DNA of 64,000 bases. Origin: Sphingomonas sp. 3P27F8 (GTDB lineage: Bacteria > Pseudomonadota > Alphaproteobacteria > Sphingomonadales > Sphingomonadaceae). The notes under the pieces were generated by a model. It did no database searches and was not told where the DNA came from. It saw only the letters and a program-made list of their open reading frames with translations. Location: positions 1 through 64,000 of the forward strand of contig NZ_SCNL01000007.1 of NCBI RefSeq assembly GCF_005502745.1, written 5' to 3'. A program made the translations under genes and the position numbers. Below are positions 1-9,112 of this stretch, piece after piece (position 1 is the first letter of the stretch; the number at the start of each line of letters is the position of its first letter).

Positions 1-508
1 CGGTTGTAGGGGGGCTGGCGAGCGTCTCGCCCTTTGACCATTCATAAGCGATCAGGATTACCGCCTGTGCAAGGTTGAGGCTGCCGAATTCCGGGTTGAT
101 CGGCACGGTCAGGATCGTCCGCGCCAGCGCGACGTCATCGGTTTCCAAGCCGGAGCGCTCGGGGCCGAACAGGATCGCCGATCGCTCGCCAGCGCTTCGT
201 ATCGCGAGCGCCGCCGCTTCCGGTGTCCTTACCGGCTTGGTGACGCCTCGCTTGCGCACCGTCGTGGCATAAACATGCGCGCAATCGGCGACGGCGTCTG
301 CAACGCTCTCAAACACACGTGCCTGCTCCAGCACGATATCAGCCCCGGAAGCCGCTGGCCCGGCAAGCGGATTGGGCCAGCCATCACGCGGGGAGACCAG
401 CCGCATCTCCGTCAGACCGAAATTGAGCATCGCGCGCGCCGCCTTACCGATGTTCTCAGCGAGTTGCGGCCGGACCAGGACGATGATGGGGGGCGGCGGT
501 GCACTCAT
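1..508 (-). CDS. TrmJ-like SpoU-family RNA 2'-O-methyltransferase (3' end outside window)
   Basis: The visible N-terminal ~169 residues begin [20 protein letters not shown] and contain the SpoU/TrmH SAM-knot signatures: the [19 protein letters not shown] motif near the N-terminus and [15 protein letters not shown] further on. Members methylate the 2'-O of tRNA or rRNA nucleotides. TrmJ, which modifies position 32 of tRNA, has exactly this N-terminal 'NIG' layout, so TrmJ is the best guess. The C-terminus runs off the left edge. The start ATG overlaps the nrdR stop (ATGA, 505-508), so the two genes are probably translationally coupled. Confidence 0.85.
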   Translation of the reverse strand, partial: MSAPPPPIIVLVRPQLAENIGKAARAMLNFGLTEMRLVSPRDGWPNPLAGPAASGADIVLEQARVFESVADAVADCAHVYATTVRKRGVTKPVRTPEAAALAIRSAGERSAILFGPERSGLETDDVALARTILTVPINPEFGSLNLAQAVILIAYEWSKGETLASPPTT

Positions 509-966
509 CCGCGCCCGATCTCCTCGACGGAGCCGGCGAATTCCTCGAAATCGCGGGCCTCGTTGAAATCGCGATAGACCGAGGCAAAGCGGATATAGGC
601 GACGGAATCGAGACCCTTCAGCCCCTCCATCACCATTTCGCCGATTCGCTTCGAGGTGACCTCACCGTCACCGCTAGTCTCCAGCTGCCGCTGGATGCCG
701 GATACGAGCCGCTCGATCGCGATCCCATCGATCGGCCGCTTGCGCGCGGCGATGCCGATCGAGCGGATCAGCTTCTCGCGTTCGAAAGGCTCGCGCCGCT
801 CTTGGCTTTTTACCACTACCAGTTCGCGTAGCTGGATGCGCTCGAATGTCGTGAAGCGGGCCGCGCAGCCTTCGCACTGGCGCCGGCGACGGATCGCCGT
901 GCCGTCGTCGGTCGGGCGACTGTCCTTCACTTGACTCGCATCATGGCCGCAGAACGGGCAGCGCAT
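505..966 (-). CDS. nrdR: Transcriptional repressor NrdR
   Basis: A 153-residue protein of the size usual for NrdR. An N-terminal zinc ribbon has Cys3-x2-Cys6 and Cys31-x2-Cys34, and an ATP-cone domain follows (about residues 49-139, starting [16 protein letters not shown]). NrdR senses ATP/dATP and represses ribonucleotide reductase genes by binding NrdR boxes. It lies downstream of rpiB and glyA and overlaps the next methylase gene by 4 bp. The serine hydroxymethyltransferase neighbour makes one-carbon units for dTMP, which suits a nucleotide-supply operon. No NrdR box was identified inside the window. Confidence 0.95.
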   Translation of the reverse strand: MRCPFCGHDASQVKDSRPTDDGTAIRRRRQCEGCAARFTTFERIQLRELVVVKSQERREPFEREKLIRSIGIAARKRPIDGIAIERLVSGIQRQLETSGDGEVTSKRIGEMVMEGLKGLDSVAYIRFASVYRDFNEARDFEEFAGSVEEIGRG

Positions 967-1090
967 TTCGTTTCAATCCTTGTAACGCGTAAGGAAAAGC
1001 CCACTCAGCGCCCGCATTTCCCATAGCTCGCGCGATGTGGAAAGCGGGCGGCGGAGTGGGCCGTCGCCAGTCAGTCAGATGATGGCGCGA

Positions 1091-1267
1091 TCAAGCCTTG
1101 TCGCGACGCGCGTAAGCGACGCCCGCGCCCACGATAGCGCCCAGCACGGGGCCGACAAACGGCAACGGGATCGCAACCACAGCGCCGATCGCGCCATATT
1201 TTGCCATCTTCTTACCCAGGCCTGGCGTGTTTTTCACATTGCTTTGCACTTCGTCGATCTTCGACAT
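1091..1267 (-). CDS. Small membrane protein, uncharacterised
   Basis: A 58-residue protein starting MSKIDEVQSN, with one hydrophobic, glycine-rich stretch (about residues 24-50, AIGAVVAIPLPFVGPVLGAI) and a basic C-terminus (ARRDKA). It is likely a small inner-membrane protein. The start at 1267 is preceded by a good GAGGAA ribosome-binding site, and the gene sits 8 bp after the glyA stop, so it is probably in the same transcript. I do not recognise a family function. Confidence 0.6.
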   Translation of the reverse strand: MSKIDEVQSNVKNTPGLGKKMAKYGAIGAVVAIPLPFVGPVLGAIVGAGVAYARRDKA

Positions 1268-1275
1268 GTCGTTCC

Positions 1276-2583
1276 TCACTGATAGACGGGAAAACGAGCG
1301 CACAACGCACGAACTCGTTCCCTAACACGCGCCTCAATCTGTGCGTCGCCAGACTCTCCGTTTTTGGCAAGACCATCCAGCACATCGGCGACCATGTTGC
1401 CGATGTCCCGAAATTCCGCCGTGCCAAAGCCGCGCGTCGTACCCGCGGGCGAGCCGACCCGGATGCCACTCGTCTTCATCGGCGGCAGCGGATCGTTCGG
1501 GATGCCGTTCTTGTTACAGGTGATGCCCGCGCGCTCTAGCGCCTCATCCGCGTCCTTGCCCGTCACGCCCAGCGGGGTGAGATCCACCAGCGCCAGATGC
1601 GTATCGGTGCCCCCGGACACGATACGCGCGCCACGCTCGGCGAGGGTGGAGGCGAGGACTTTGGCGTTAGAGATAATAGCGGCGGCGTAGGTCTTGAACT
1701 CGGGCCGCAGCGCTTCGCCGAACGCGACGGCTTTCGCCGCGATCACATGCATCAGCGGGCCGCCCTGAAGGCCGGGGAAGACCGCCGAGTTGATCTTCTT
1801 CGCGATCGCCTCGTCATCGGTGAGCACCATGCCGCCGCGCGGGCCCCGCAACGTCTTGTGCGTGGTGGTCGTCACGACATGGGCATGCCCAAACGGCGTG
1901 GGGTGAACCCCGCCCGCAACCAGCCCGGCGAAATGCGCCATATCGACCATGAACAACGCCCCCACCTCGTCCGCGATCGCGCGGAAGCGGGCGAAATCGA
2001 TGTGACGCGGATAGGCGGAGCCGCCGGTAATGATGAGCTTCGGCCGGTGCTCGCGCGCCAGCGCCTCGACCTGATCGTAATCGATCAGATGCGTATCGGG
2101 CTTCACGCCATATTGGACGGCGTTGAACCATTTGCCGGACATCGCCGCCTTCGCGCCATGCGTGAGATGCCCGCCCGCATCGAGGCTGAGCCCCATGATC
2201 GTATCGCCCGGCCTGGTGAGCGCCAGCATCACCGCACCGTTCGCCTGCGCGCCGGAATGCGGCTGGACATTCGCAAAGCCGCAGCCGAACAGCGCCTTCG
2301 CGCGCTCGATCGCCAGCTGCTCCACCTCGTCGGAGGGGTGACAGCCCTGATAATAACGCTTGCCGGGATAGCCTTCCGCATATTTGTTCGTGAAGACGCT
2401 GCCCTGCGCCTCCAGCACCGCCTTCGAGACGATATTCTCGGAGGCGATCAGCTCGATCTGGGTCTGCTCGCGCTCTAGTTCATGCGCGACACCCTCGAAC
2501 ACCGCGGGATCCGCATCGGCCAGGCCCCGCGTGAAGAAGCCATCGGGCTGCACATCGGTGAGATTGGCGGGATTCGTGCTCAT
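1276..2583 (-). CDS. glyA: Serine hydroxymethyltransferase
   Basis: A 435-residue cytosolic PLP enzyme that interconverts serine plus tetrahydrofolate with glycine plus 5,10-methylene-tetrahydrofolate, the main one-carbon source. Family hallmarks are the ELIASEN motif near residue 44, [13 protein letters not shown] near 66-78, and the PLP-lysine motif [16 protein letters not shown] with Lys243. The start ATG at 2583 was chosen because it overlaps the rpiB stop (ATGA, 2580-2583) and gives the normal family length; reading frame continues upstream but that part is not SHMT-like. It is followed by a small membrane protein and nrdR. Confidence 0.97.
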   Translation of the reverse strand: MSTNPANLTDVQPDGFFTRGLADADPAVFEGVAHELEREQTQIELIASENIVSKAVLEAQGSVFTNKYAEGYPGKRYYQGCHPSDEVEQLAIERAKALFGCGFANVQPHSGAQANGAVMLALTRPGDTIMGLSLDAGGHLTHGAKAAMSGKWFNAVQYGVKPDTHLIDYDQVEALAREHRPKLIITGGSAYPRHIDFARFRAIADEVGALFMVDMAHFAGLVAGGVHPTPFGHAHVVTTTTHKTLRGPRGGMVLTDDEAIAKKINSAVFPGLQGGPLMHVIAAKAVAFGEALRPEFKTYAAAIISNAKVLASTLAERGARIVSGGTDTHLALVDLTPLGVTGKDADEALERAGITCNKNGIPNDPLPPMKTSGIRVGSPAGTTRGFGTAEFRDIGNMVADVLDGLAKNGESGDAQIEARVRERVRALCARFPVYQ

Positions 2584-3020
2584 GCTGGCTCCTTCATGGA
2601 TAGCTTGTCGACGCGATGCTGGTGGCGACCGCCCTCGAACCCGGTCGCGAGAAAGGCTTCGAGGCACGCCTTGGCCATTTCCGGCCCGATCAGGCGCGCG
2701 CCCATCGCAATGGCGTTGGCGTCGTTGTGGGTCCGCGCGAGCGCCGCCGACAGCGGCTCGCTGACCAAGGCACAGCGGCACGCCGGATTGCGGTTCGCCG
2801 CGATCGAGATGCCGATGCCGGACCCGCACAGCGCGACGCCGCGCTCGACGCGGCCATCGGCCAGCGCGGCGGCGACGGCATAGCCATAATCGGGATAATC
2901 GACGCTCGCGCCGCCATCCGTGCCGAGATCGAGCACTTCATGCCCCTCCGCGCGCAGCCATTCGGCGAGCAGGGTCTTCAGCTCGACGGCGGCGTGATCG
3001 GATGCAATGGCGATGCGCAT
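2580..3020 (-). CDS. rpiB: Ribose 5-phosphate isomerase B
   Basis: A 146-residue protein of the RpiB/LacAB fold that interconverts ribose 5-phosphate and ribulose 5-phosphate in the pentose phosphate pathway. It begins [15 protein letters not shown], with substrate-binding His9. It carries the active-site Cys65 in [15 protein letters not shown] and His98 in [12 protein letters not shown]. Length and motifs match the family throughout. It is the first gene of the rpiB-glyA-nrdR-trmJ run and overlaps glyA by 4 bp. Confidence 0.95.
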   Translation of the reverse strand: MRIAIASDHAAVELKTLLAEWLRAEGHEVLDLGTDGGASVDYPDYGYAVAAALADGRVERGVALCGSGIGISIAANRNPACRCALVSEPLSAALARTHNDANAIAMGARLIGPEMAKACLEAFLATGFEGGRHQHRVDKLSMKEPA

Positions 3021-3111
3021 CGGCGACGCTTTCCTGGGAGGCGATGGACGGATGCCCGCGCCTTTAACCCCGCCGCCGCGCGAATGCCACCGTTGAAGCC
3101 AGGCTTTCTCC

Positions 3112-4617
3112 TCAGCCGCGCCGCCAGACCATCATTTCTCCGCCCGCCGCCACCGTCCCGCCGCTGCCGACCGGCTCGTTCGCGCCATCGGTGAGGAAGG
3201 CGATCGTCGCCGCATCCTCGCCGGGCACATGCGCCAGCGTCCGGTTGCCATCGGGGAGCCGCGCGACGACGACGCCCGATCCGGGGCGCCCGTCACGCGC
3301 GTAGAAAACGGTATAGGTTTCGATCGTGGCCGGCCCGGCATAATCCTTCACCAGTTCGGGAACCGGCCCGCGCGCGGCATCCGCCTCCGCCTGACAATCG
3401 AACGCATGCGCCTCGCCCGCGCCGGGCAACGGCTCGACACCCAGCACGATCGCATGATTATGCGTCGCGAAGCCACCGTTCGCGAAGAGCAGCCCCGTGC
3501 GCCCGTCGCCCGCGCGCAGCGAATCGACCATCTCGGCCACCGCGTGGCTCATGTAATTGCCGATCGGGCCGCCGCCGAACGTCAGCCCGCCGAACACGGT
3601 CGCGGGTTTTTCGAGCGGCCAGCCGATCACGCGCCGCGCCATTTTCGGCACGCAGGGGAAACACGAATACAGCTCGGCGAGATCGAGATCACCGGCCGTC
3701 ACCCCGTTCCATTCGAGCGTGCGCTTCAGGCACACTTCCATGCTCGGCGACTTGTCATAGCGATCGCGCGCCATGAAATCGTCCGCCTCATGCGCCGCCG
3801 CGCCGCGCCCGACATGGATGATCCGCCCCTCCGGCACGCCGCGCCGGCGCGCTTCGGCAAGGCTGGTGACGATGAAGCCGGCGCCCTGATTGACGCTCGA
3901 ATTGGCGACCATCAGCTTGGTGTACGGGAAAGCGATCGGGCGGTTCTCCGCGGTCGGCTCGATCACCTCGTCCACGCTTTTCGGCGCATGAATCCACGCC
4001 GCCGGGGTGCTTGCGGCCACGGCGCTGAAACGCGACCAGATCTCGCCGGATTCGCGCTGCCCTTCGGCCAGCGTCTGCCCGTAAGCGGCGCGCCCGGCGT
4101 TCTCGTACAGCGGATAGACATCGACCGGCGCGGCAAGGCCGTGGATCTGGCGATAGCCCGGCGCTCGCCCCTTCGCGAGATTGCGGATCGGATTCTGATC
4201 CGCCACCGCCGTCTTCGCCGCCAGCGCGGCGCGCTGGCTGGCGGTGCGCAGCGCCTCGCCGCCCGTGACGACCGCGATCTTCACATCGCCGGTCGCGATG
4301 CGATTGGCGGCCTCGTTGAGCAGCAATATCGGGCTGTCGCCGTTCGGCCCGACCGATTCATACACGATTCGCGCCGCCGATCCGATCCGGTCCGCCACCT
4401 TCTGCGCCAGCGGATTATCCTGCCGGAAGCTGATCTGCTGCACCACCGCGACCGAGCCGGCATCCGCCAGCCAGCCGCCGCCGGCATCGCGATCCGCCTC
4501 CTCCAGCGCGGCGACCATCAGGCCGAGCGAATCGCGCCCCTGCATCGGGTCCGCCGGGCGGTCGCTGACCTGCCCGACGCCAACGATCACCGCGACGCGT
4601 TCCGGATCAGCCGCCAC
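3112..4617 (-). CDS. Thiolase-superfamily protein (acetyl-CoA acetyltransferase-like) without the usual cysteines
   Basis: About 501 residues from a GTG at 4617, 1 bp after the stop of the upstream enoyl-CoA hydratase gene. The protein has a thiolase-like fold: N-terminal half with GVGQVSDRP, GPNGDSPILLLNEAA (about 90-104) and VVTGGEALR; C-terminal half with AELYSCFP (314-321), FGGGPIGNYMSHA and FANGGFATHNHA; plus about 100 extra C-terminal residues. The positions that normally carry the nucleophilic Cys (CxSG) and the second Cys (CxGGG) do not hold cysteine here, as in SCP2/Ltp2-type thiolase-like proteins. It may be a retro-aldol or condensing partner rather than a classic thiolase. It is the last gene of the catabolic run. 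Confidence 0.8.
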   Translation of the reverse strand: MAADPERVAVIVGVGQVSDRPADPMQGRDSLGLMVAALEEADRDAGGGWLADAGSVAVVQQISFRQDNPLAQKVADRIGSAARIVYESVGPNGDSPILLLNEAANRIATGDVKIAVVTGGEALRTASQRAALAAKTAVADQNPIRNLAKGRAPGYRQIHGLAAPVDVYPLYENAGRAAYGQTLAEGQRESGEIWSRFSAVAASTPAAWIHAPKSVDEVIEPTAENRPIAFPYTKLMVANSSVNQGAGFIVTSLAEARRRGVPEGRIIHVGRGAAAHEADDFMARDRYDKSPSMEVCLKRTLEWNGVTAGDLDLAELYSCFPCVPKMARRVIGWPLEKPATVFGGLTFGGGPIGNYMSHAVAEMVDSLRAGDGRTGLLFANGGFATHNHAIVLGVEPLPGAGEAHAFDCQAEADAARGPVPELVKDYAGPATIETYTVFYARDGRPGSGVVVARLPDGNRTLAHVPGEDAATIAFLTDGANEPVGSGGTVAAGGEMMVWRRG

Positions 4618-4618
4618 C

Positions 4619-5422
4619 TCAGCGCGCCTTCCATACCGGCGCGCGCTTCTCGGCGAACGCCTTCGGCCCCTCGCGCGAATCCTCGCTGGTGAACACGACG
4701 ATCGTCTCCTTGCGGTTCTGCGCCCAGGCGGCTTCCTCGCGCGCCACCTTGCCGTCCGCGATGCCCTGCGCCATCCGCTTCGACGCCTGCACGGAGAGCG
4801 GCGCGTTGACCGCGATGCGCTCGGCGAGCGCGAAGGCCGCATCGAGCAGCCCCTCGCGCGGGGCGACCGCGTTGACGAGGCCGAGCTCCAGCGCGCGCTG
4901 CGCGGAAATCGGATCGCCCGTCAGGATCATCTCCATCGCGATCTTCTTCGGCAGCTGCTCCGGCAGGCGGAACACGCCACCCGCCGCCGCGAACAGCCCG
5001 CGCTTCGGCTCGGGCAGGCCGAACCGCGCGTCATCCACCGCCACCGCAAGATCGCACGCGAGCGTAATCTCCAGCCCGCCGCCCAGCGCGGTGCCGTTGA
5101 CGCACGCGATCACCGGCTTGGAGATCGCGTGGCTGACGATCCCGGCGAAGCCCCAGGCCTGCTTGGCCTTGTCATCCGGCGCGAGGCTCTCGCCCCGCGA
5201 CAGCGCGACCAGATCGGCGCCGGCGCAAAAGGATTTGTCGCCCGCCCCGGTGACGATCACGCAGCGGATCTCGGGATCCTTGTCGGCCGCCTCCAGCGCA
5301 TCCCCCACGCCTTCGTGCACGAAGCGGTTCACCGCGTTGCGCGCCTCGGGGCGGTTGATCGTGACAAGCATCACATTGCCGCGCGTTTCAACCGTCACGG
5401 CGTCATTGCCAAGAGCGCTCAT
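4619..5422 (-). CDS. Enoyl-CoA hydratase/isomerase (crotonase family)
   Basis: A 267-residue crotonase-fold enzyme starting MSALGNDAVTVETRG. The oxyanion-hole motifs are SFCAGADL (about 64-71) and GTALGGGLE (about 110-118), and a candidate acid/base Glu lies in FGLPEPKRG. Crotonases hydrate or isomerise enoyl-CoA thioesters in beta-oxidation-like pathways; the substrate cannot be told from sequence. ATG at 5422 has a GGAGAGGAT ribosome-binding site. It lies 10 bp from the CoA-transferase and 1 bp from the thiolase-like gene, so they form one operon. Confidence 0.9.
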   Translation of the reverse strand: MSALGNDAVTVETRGNVMLVTINRPEARNAVNRFVHEGVGDALEAADKDPEIRCVIVTGAGDKSFCAGADLVALSRGESLAPDDKAKQAWGFAGIVSHAISKPVIACVNGTALGGGLEITLACDLAVAVDDARFGLPEPKRGLFAAAGGVFRLPEQLPKKIAMEMILTGDPISAQRALELGLVNAVAPREGLLDAAFALAERIAVNAPLSVQASKRMAQGIADGKVAREEAAWAQNRKETIVVFTSEDSREGPKAFAEKRAPVWKAR

Positions 5423-5432
5423 ATCCTCTCCT

Positions 5433-7715
5433 TCAAGCTGCCTGTTCGATGATCCTGTCGCCGAGAAGCGCGGCGACCGCATCCTCCTCCAGCCCGAGCC
5501 AGTCCGCCACCACCGCCGCGCTGTCCTCCCCGATGCGGGGCGCGGGGCGCTGATCGGGATCGGGCAGCCCGCCGGATCGCGCCGGCCGCCCCTCGACCAG
5601 AAAGGGCGCGTCGATCAGCGGATGCCGCGCCTCGCGGAAGGTGCCGAGCGCGCGATATTGCGGGCTGGCCGGTATATCGACGACGCGCACCATCATCCCG
5701 GCGGGGATGCCTGCCGCCTGGAGCGTCGCCGCCACCTCGTCGGGCGCGCGGGTGGCCGCCCATCGCTCCGCCGCCGCGCGATCGCTGCCGCCGGTCAACG
5801 CGGCGAGCGCCGCGCGATCCGCGCCATCCCGCAGCGTCACCGCGCACCATTCGTCGTCCCCCGCGCAGGCGATCAGCCAGTCCTCGCTCGTGGCGCCAGG
5901 CTCTATCGACAGACCGGCGGCAGCGGCGGCGAGCCCGGCGATCTCCGCCGCCTTCTCGCCCAGCATCACCTCCGCCTGGCTCAGGCTGGCGCTGCCGCCG
6001 CGCCCGGTGCGCATCCGCCGGATGAGCAGCGCCAGCACCGCGCACGTCCCGATCCGCGCCGCGACATGATCCGGATAGACGGTGACCGCATCGGAAAAAC
6101 TTTCCGGCTCGCCGGGATAGGTCCATTGCTTCGTAAGCCCCGCCGCGCAGCGCACCAGCGGCCCATAGCCGAGCCGGGCGGACCACGGCCCGGTCGGGCC
6201 GAAGGCGGAACTGTCCACCGTCACCAGCCGCGGGTTCGCCGCCGCCAGCGTCTCGCGATCGAAGCCGAGCGCGGCGAGCGTGCCGGGCTTGAAATTGGAC
6301 GCCAGCACGTCGGCCTGGCGCACGAGATCGAGAAACAGCGCCTTGCCGCGCGCGGAGCGCAGATCGATCGACAGCCCGCGCTTGTTGCGGTGCCCGGCGG
6401 CGAAGGTGAGCGATACCGCCGCATCGTCGCGCGACTGGCGCTGACCATCGGGGAAGGCGCCGTTCTCGACCTTCACCACCTCCGCGCCCATATCGCCGAG
6501 CAATCGCCCCGTCTCGCCACCGACGACGATCACCCCCATGTCGAGCACGCGAATGCCGGCGAGCGGCGCGTCCGCCGGCGCCGGCGCCGCGAACACCGGC
6601 CGCGCGCCCCCGAACCGCGCGCTGCCGCCCGCCTCCGGGACGCCGCCGGTTATGCCTGCGCGCACGCCATCGATCTCCACCGCGCCGTTCGGAAACGGGA
6701 GGCGCAGGCCCGGCGCGATCTCCACCGGCGCGAACGCCTCACGCGCGATCATCTGGGGGGTTTCGATCGCCTCCGCCACATCGAGCAGCGCGGCGGCGGG
6801 CACGCCATGCGCCTCCGCCTCCGCCTCGATCTCGGCCCGCGTCTTCGGCGCGAGGAAGCGCACGAACGCCTCCCTCAACGCCGCCGAGCGATAGCGCGTG
6901 ACGAGCTTTTCCCACTCCGCGCCGGCGAACGCCGCCGGCTCGCCCATCCATTTGAACATGCCGCGCCACTGCCGCGGCGCCAGCACGCACAGCCGCACGA
7001 AACCGTCGGCGCAGCGGAAGATCGGGTAGCGATGGCGCTCGTCCGTGCGGGTGCGCGCCATCTTCCACAAGGGGACACCCGATTGCGCGCTGCCCGACAG
7101 GCCGTAGCCGGGATCGAGCGCCTGCATCGCCGCCTCCAGCAGCGCAATATCGAGCCGGTCGCCCCTGCCGGTACGCAACCGCGCGATGAACGCCGCGAGC
7201 GCCAGATAGGCGATCTGTGGCGCCGCCGTCTGAAACGTCAGTTCACCGGGCGGCAGCAGCGGCGGCCGCCCCGGCAGCCCGGAGCGCGAGAGCCCGCCGG
7301 TCAGCGCATGCAGCACCGCGTCGCTCGCCTGCCAGTCCTTCCACGGGCCGTTCTCGCCGAAATCGCTGATCGAAACCACCACCAGCGCCGGGTTCGCCGC
7401 CCGCACCGCCTCCACATCGAGCCCGGGCAGCCGCGCTTCGAGCAATATGTCGGCGTCACGAGCCAGATCGAGCAACCGCGCCGCATCGCCCGGAAGATCG
7501 ATCGTCGCGACCCTTTTGCCGAGATTGGCGGCGGCGAAACCGAGCGCGATGCCGCCCGCCTTCGGGCCGGTCAGGCGATCCGCGCCGCCCCCGCGCGGCT
7601 CGATGCGGATCACGTCGGCACCCAGCTCGCGCAGGAAACGGCCGATCGCCCCGAGCGGCCCCGGCACCGCATCGATCACGCGCACGCCCGCGAGCGGCAG
7701 GTCCGCCGGCGTCAT
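5433..7715 (-). CDS. Double-domain CaiB/BaiF family CoA-transferase
   Basis: A 760-residue protein made of two tandem CaiB/BaiF class III CoA-transferase domains. The first (residues ~1-370) begins LPLAGVRVIDAVPGPLGAIG and the second (~385-760) begins APLAGIRVLDMGVIVVGGET. Each has the family pattern 'LGADVIRIEP' or 'MGAEVVKVEN' followed by the 'NKR' or 'GKR' nucleotide-loop segment. Class III enzymes move CoA between carboxylic acids. Most members are single-domain and work as dimers, so this fusion may form a built-in heterodimer. The start overlaps the upstream kinase-like gene (ATGA, 7712-7715). Confidence 0.88.
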   Translation of the reverse strand: MTPADLPLAGVRVIDAVPGPLGAIGRFLRELGADVIRIEPRGGGADRLTGPKAGGIALGFAAANLGKRVATIDLPGDAARLLDLARDADILLEARLPGLDVEAVRAANPALVVVSISDFGENGPWKDWQASDAVLHALTGGLSRSGLPGRPPLLPPGELTFQTAAPQIAYLALAAFIARLRTGRGDRLDIALLEAAMQALDPGYGLSGSAQSGVPLWKMARTRTDERHRYPIFRCADGFVRLCVLAPRQWRGMFKWMGEPAAFAGAEWEKLVTRYRSAALREAFVRFLAPKTRAEIEAEAEAHGVPAAALLDVAEAIETPQMIAREAFAPVEIAPGLRLPFPNGAVEIDGVRAGITGGVPEAGGSARFGGARPVFAAPAPADAPLAGIRVLDMGVIVVGGETGRLLGDMGAEVVKVENGAFPDGQRQSRDDAAVSLTFAAGHRNKRGLSIDLRSARGKALFLDLVRQADVLASNFKPGTLAALGFDRETLAAANPRLVTVDSSAFGPTGPWSARLGYGPLVRCAAGLTKQWTYPGEPESFSDAVTVYPDHVAARIGTCAVLALLIRRMRTGRGGSASLSQAEVMLGEKAAEIAGLAAAAAGLSIEPGATSEDWLIACAGDDEWCAVTLRDGADRAALAALTGGSDRAAAERWAATRAPDEVAATLQAAGIPAGMMVRVVDIPASPQYRALGTFREARHPLIDAPFLVEGRPARSGGLPDPDQRPAPRIGEDSAAVVADWLGLEEDAVAALLGDRIIEQAA

Positions 7716-9112
7716 GACGGCAACACCAGCTCGCGGCGCGCCGCGCTGCGCAGATAGAAATCGACGAATCCGGTTTCGTCGCCACCCGCCGCCGCGACAC
7801 GATCGTGCGCCGCGATCAACGCATCCGAGAGCGCCGCCCAGCGCGCATCGAGCGCGGTGAGCGTCATCGCGGTGTCGCCGTCGACAGCGTCGCCGAGCAG
7901 CGCCCGCATCTCCGCTATGTCGGCAAGGCGCCAGGCTGCCGCCTTCTCCGCTTCCTGCGCGGCGAGCAGCGCCAGCGCGCCCGTGCCGCCGAGCGTGGCG
8001 GCGCCGAACGCGTCCCCCGCGCCGATCGCCTGCGCCATGCCGCTGGCGATGACCCCTGCCCCGATCAGCACATGGCCGAGCTGGCTCTGCGCCTCGCCCG
8101 ACGGATCGGGCGTGATGCCGCGCCCGGCGAGCGCCGCGGCGATCACCGCATCCTGTCGCCGCCCGACATACCACCCCGACAGCCCGAGCACGGGATCGCT
8201 GTGCCCACCATCGACGAACTCGCGAAAAGCGGAGAGCCAGATCGCCGCGCCCTTCACCGAATTGAACATCAGCCACCAATCGAGCGCCGCCCGATCGACC
8301 TCCAGCCCGCTCGCTGCGCGCCAGATCTCGAGCGCGCGCTCCTGCGAGACCATGCCGCATGCGCTGCCGGCCTGGAAATGATCCCAGATCGGATTGAGCG
8401 CCCAGCCGAGATCTTCCAGCGGATCGCCCAGATGCGCCATCTCCCAATCGAACATCGCGAGCATCCGCCCCGCGCCGTCATGCATCATGTTGCCGGAACG
8501 ATAATCGCCGTGAACGAGCGCGATGCGCTGCGCGGGCGGCGGGGGATTGGCGCGCAGCCAGCGGATCGCGGCGCGCACGATCGGCTGCGGCAGGAACGCA
8601 TCCTCGCCGATCACGCCTTCCCAGTAATCGAGCGCGATGCGCCAGCATTCGCCCGGCGCCGGGGCGGGAAGGTGCGCCGCGATCGGCGTGCCCGCCGTAT
8701 CGAGCGCCGCAAGCCGCCCCAGGCCGGTGAAGAACTGCTCGCCAAGCGCCGCCGCGTGATCGCCGAATCCGGCCCGGTCGAACGGGCTTATCACCTGCCC
8801 GTCGTCGATCCGCTCCATCAGGAAGAACGGCCGCTCCAGCTCCGCCCCGTCACGCTCCAGCGCCACCGCGCCGGGAACGGGCAGAACGCCCGCCGCGCTC
8901 TGATACGCGCGAAACTCGGTTTCGCTTTCGGTTTCGATCAGCCCGGCTTTCGGCTCGCGCCGCAGGATCAGCCGTCGCCGGTCGCCATCGACGAACGCGT
9001 CGAAACGATAGGTTTCGCGGCTCGCCCCGCCGGGAATGCGCGCCAGATCGCGGATCACCACCTGCGTGCCCCACACCCGCGACAGATACGCCTCGATCTG
9101 CGGGCCGATCAT
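7712..9112 (-). CDS. Aminoglycoside-phosphotransferase-fold (APH/ACAD10-like) protein
   Basis: A 466-residue protein. The first ~340 residues are a small-molecule kinase of the APH fold: nucleotide-binding region IPGGASRETYRFDAF, catalytic loop VHGDYRSGN (HxDxxxxN) and metal-binding MFDWEMAHLGDP. About 120 further residues form an alpha-helical tail of unknown role. In degradation clusters such kinases usually accompany CoA-ester enzymes, so phosphorylation of a hydroxy-acyl substrate is more likely than antibiotic resistance (inference). It overlaps the CaiB gene and the upstream uncharacterised gene by 4 bp each. Confidence 0.85.
   Translation of the reverse strand: MIGPQIEAYLSRVWGTQVVIRDLARIPGGASRETYRFDAFVDGDRRRLILRREPKAGLIETESETEFRAYQSAAGVLPVPGAVALERDGAELERPFFLMERIDDGQVISPFDRAGFGDHAAALGEQFFTGLGRLAALDTAGTPIAAHLPAPAPGECWRIALDYWEGVIGEDAFLPQPIVRAAIRWLRANPPPPAQRIALVHGDYRSGNMMHDGAGRMLAMFDWEMAHLGDPLEDLGWALNPIWDHFQAGSACGMVSQERALEIWRAASGLEVDRAALDWWLMFNSVKGAAIWLSAFREFVDGGHSDPVLGLSGWYVGRRQDAVIAAALAGRGITPDPSGEAQSQLGHVLIGAGVIASGMAQAIGAGDAFGAATLGGTGALALLAAQEAEKAAAWRLADIAEMRALLGDAVDGDTAMTLTALDARWAALSDALIAAHDRVAAAGGDETGFVDFYLRSAARRELVLPS

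Noticed and set aside
4689-7757. A 1022-codon open frame antisense to the catabolic genes
   Set aside because: Arg/His-rich shadow of GC-rich coding in the opposite frame; the minus-strand genes have clear motifs.
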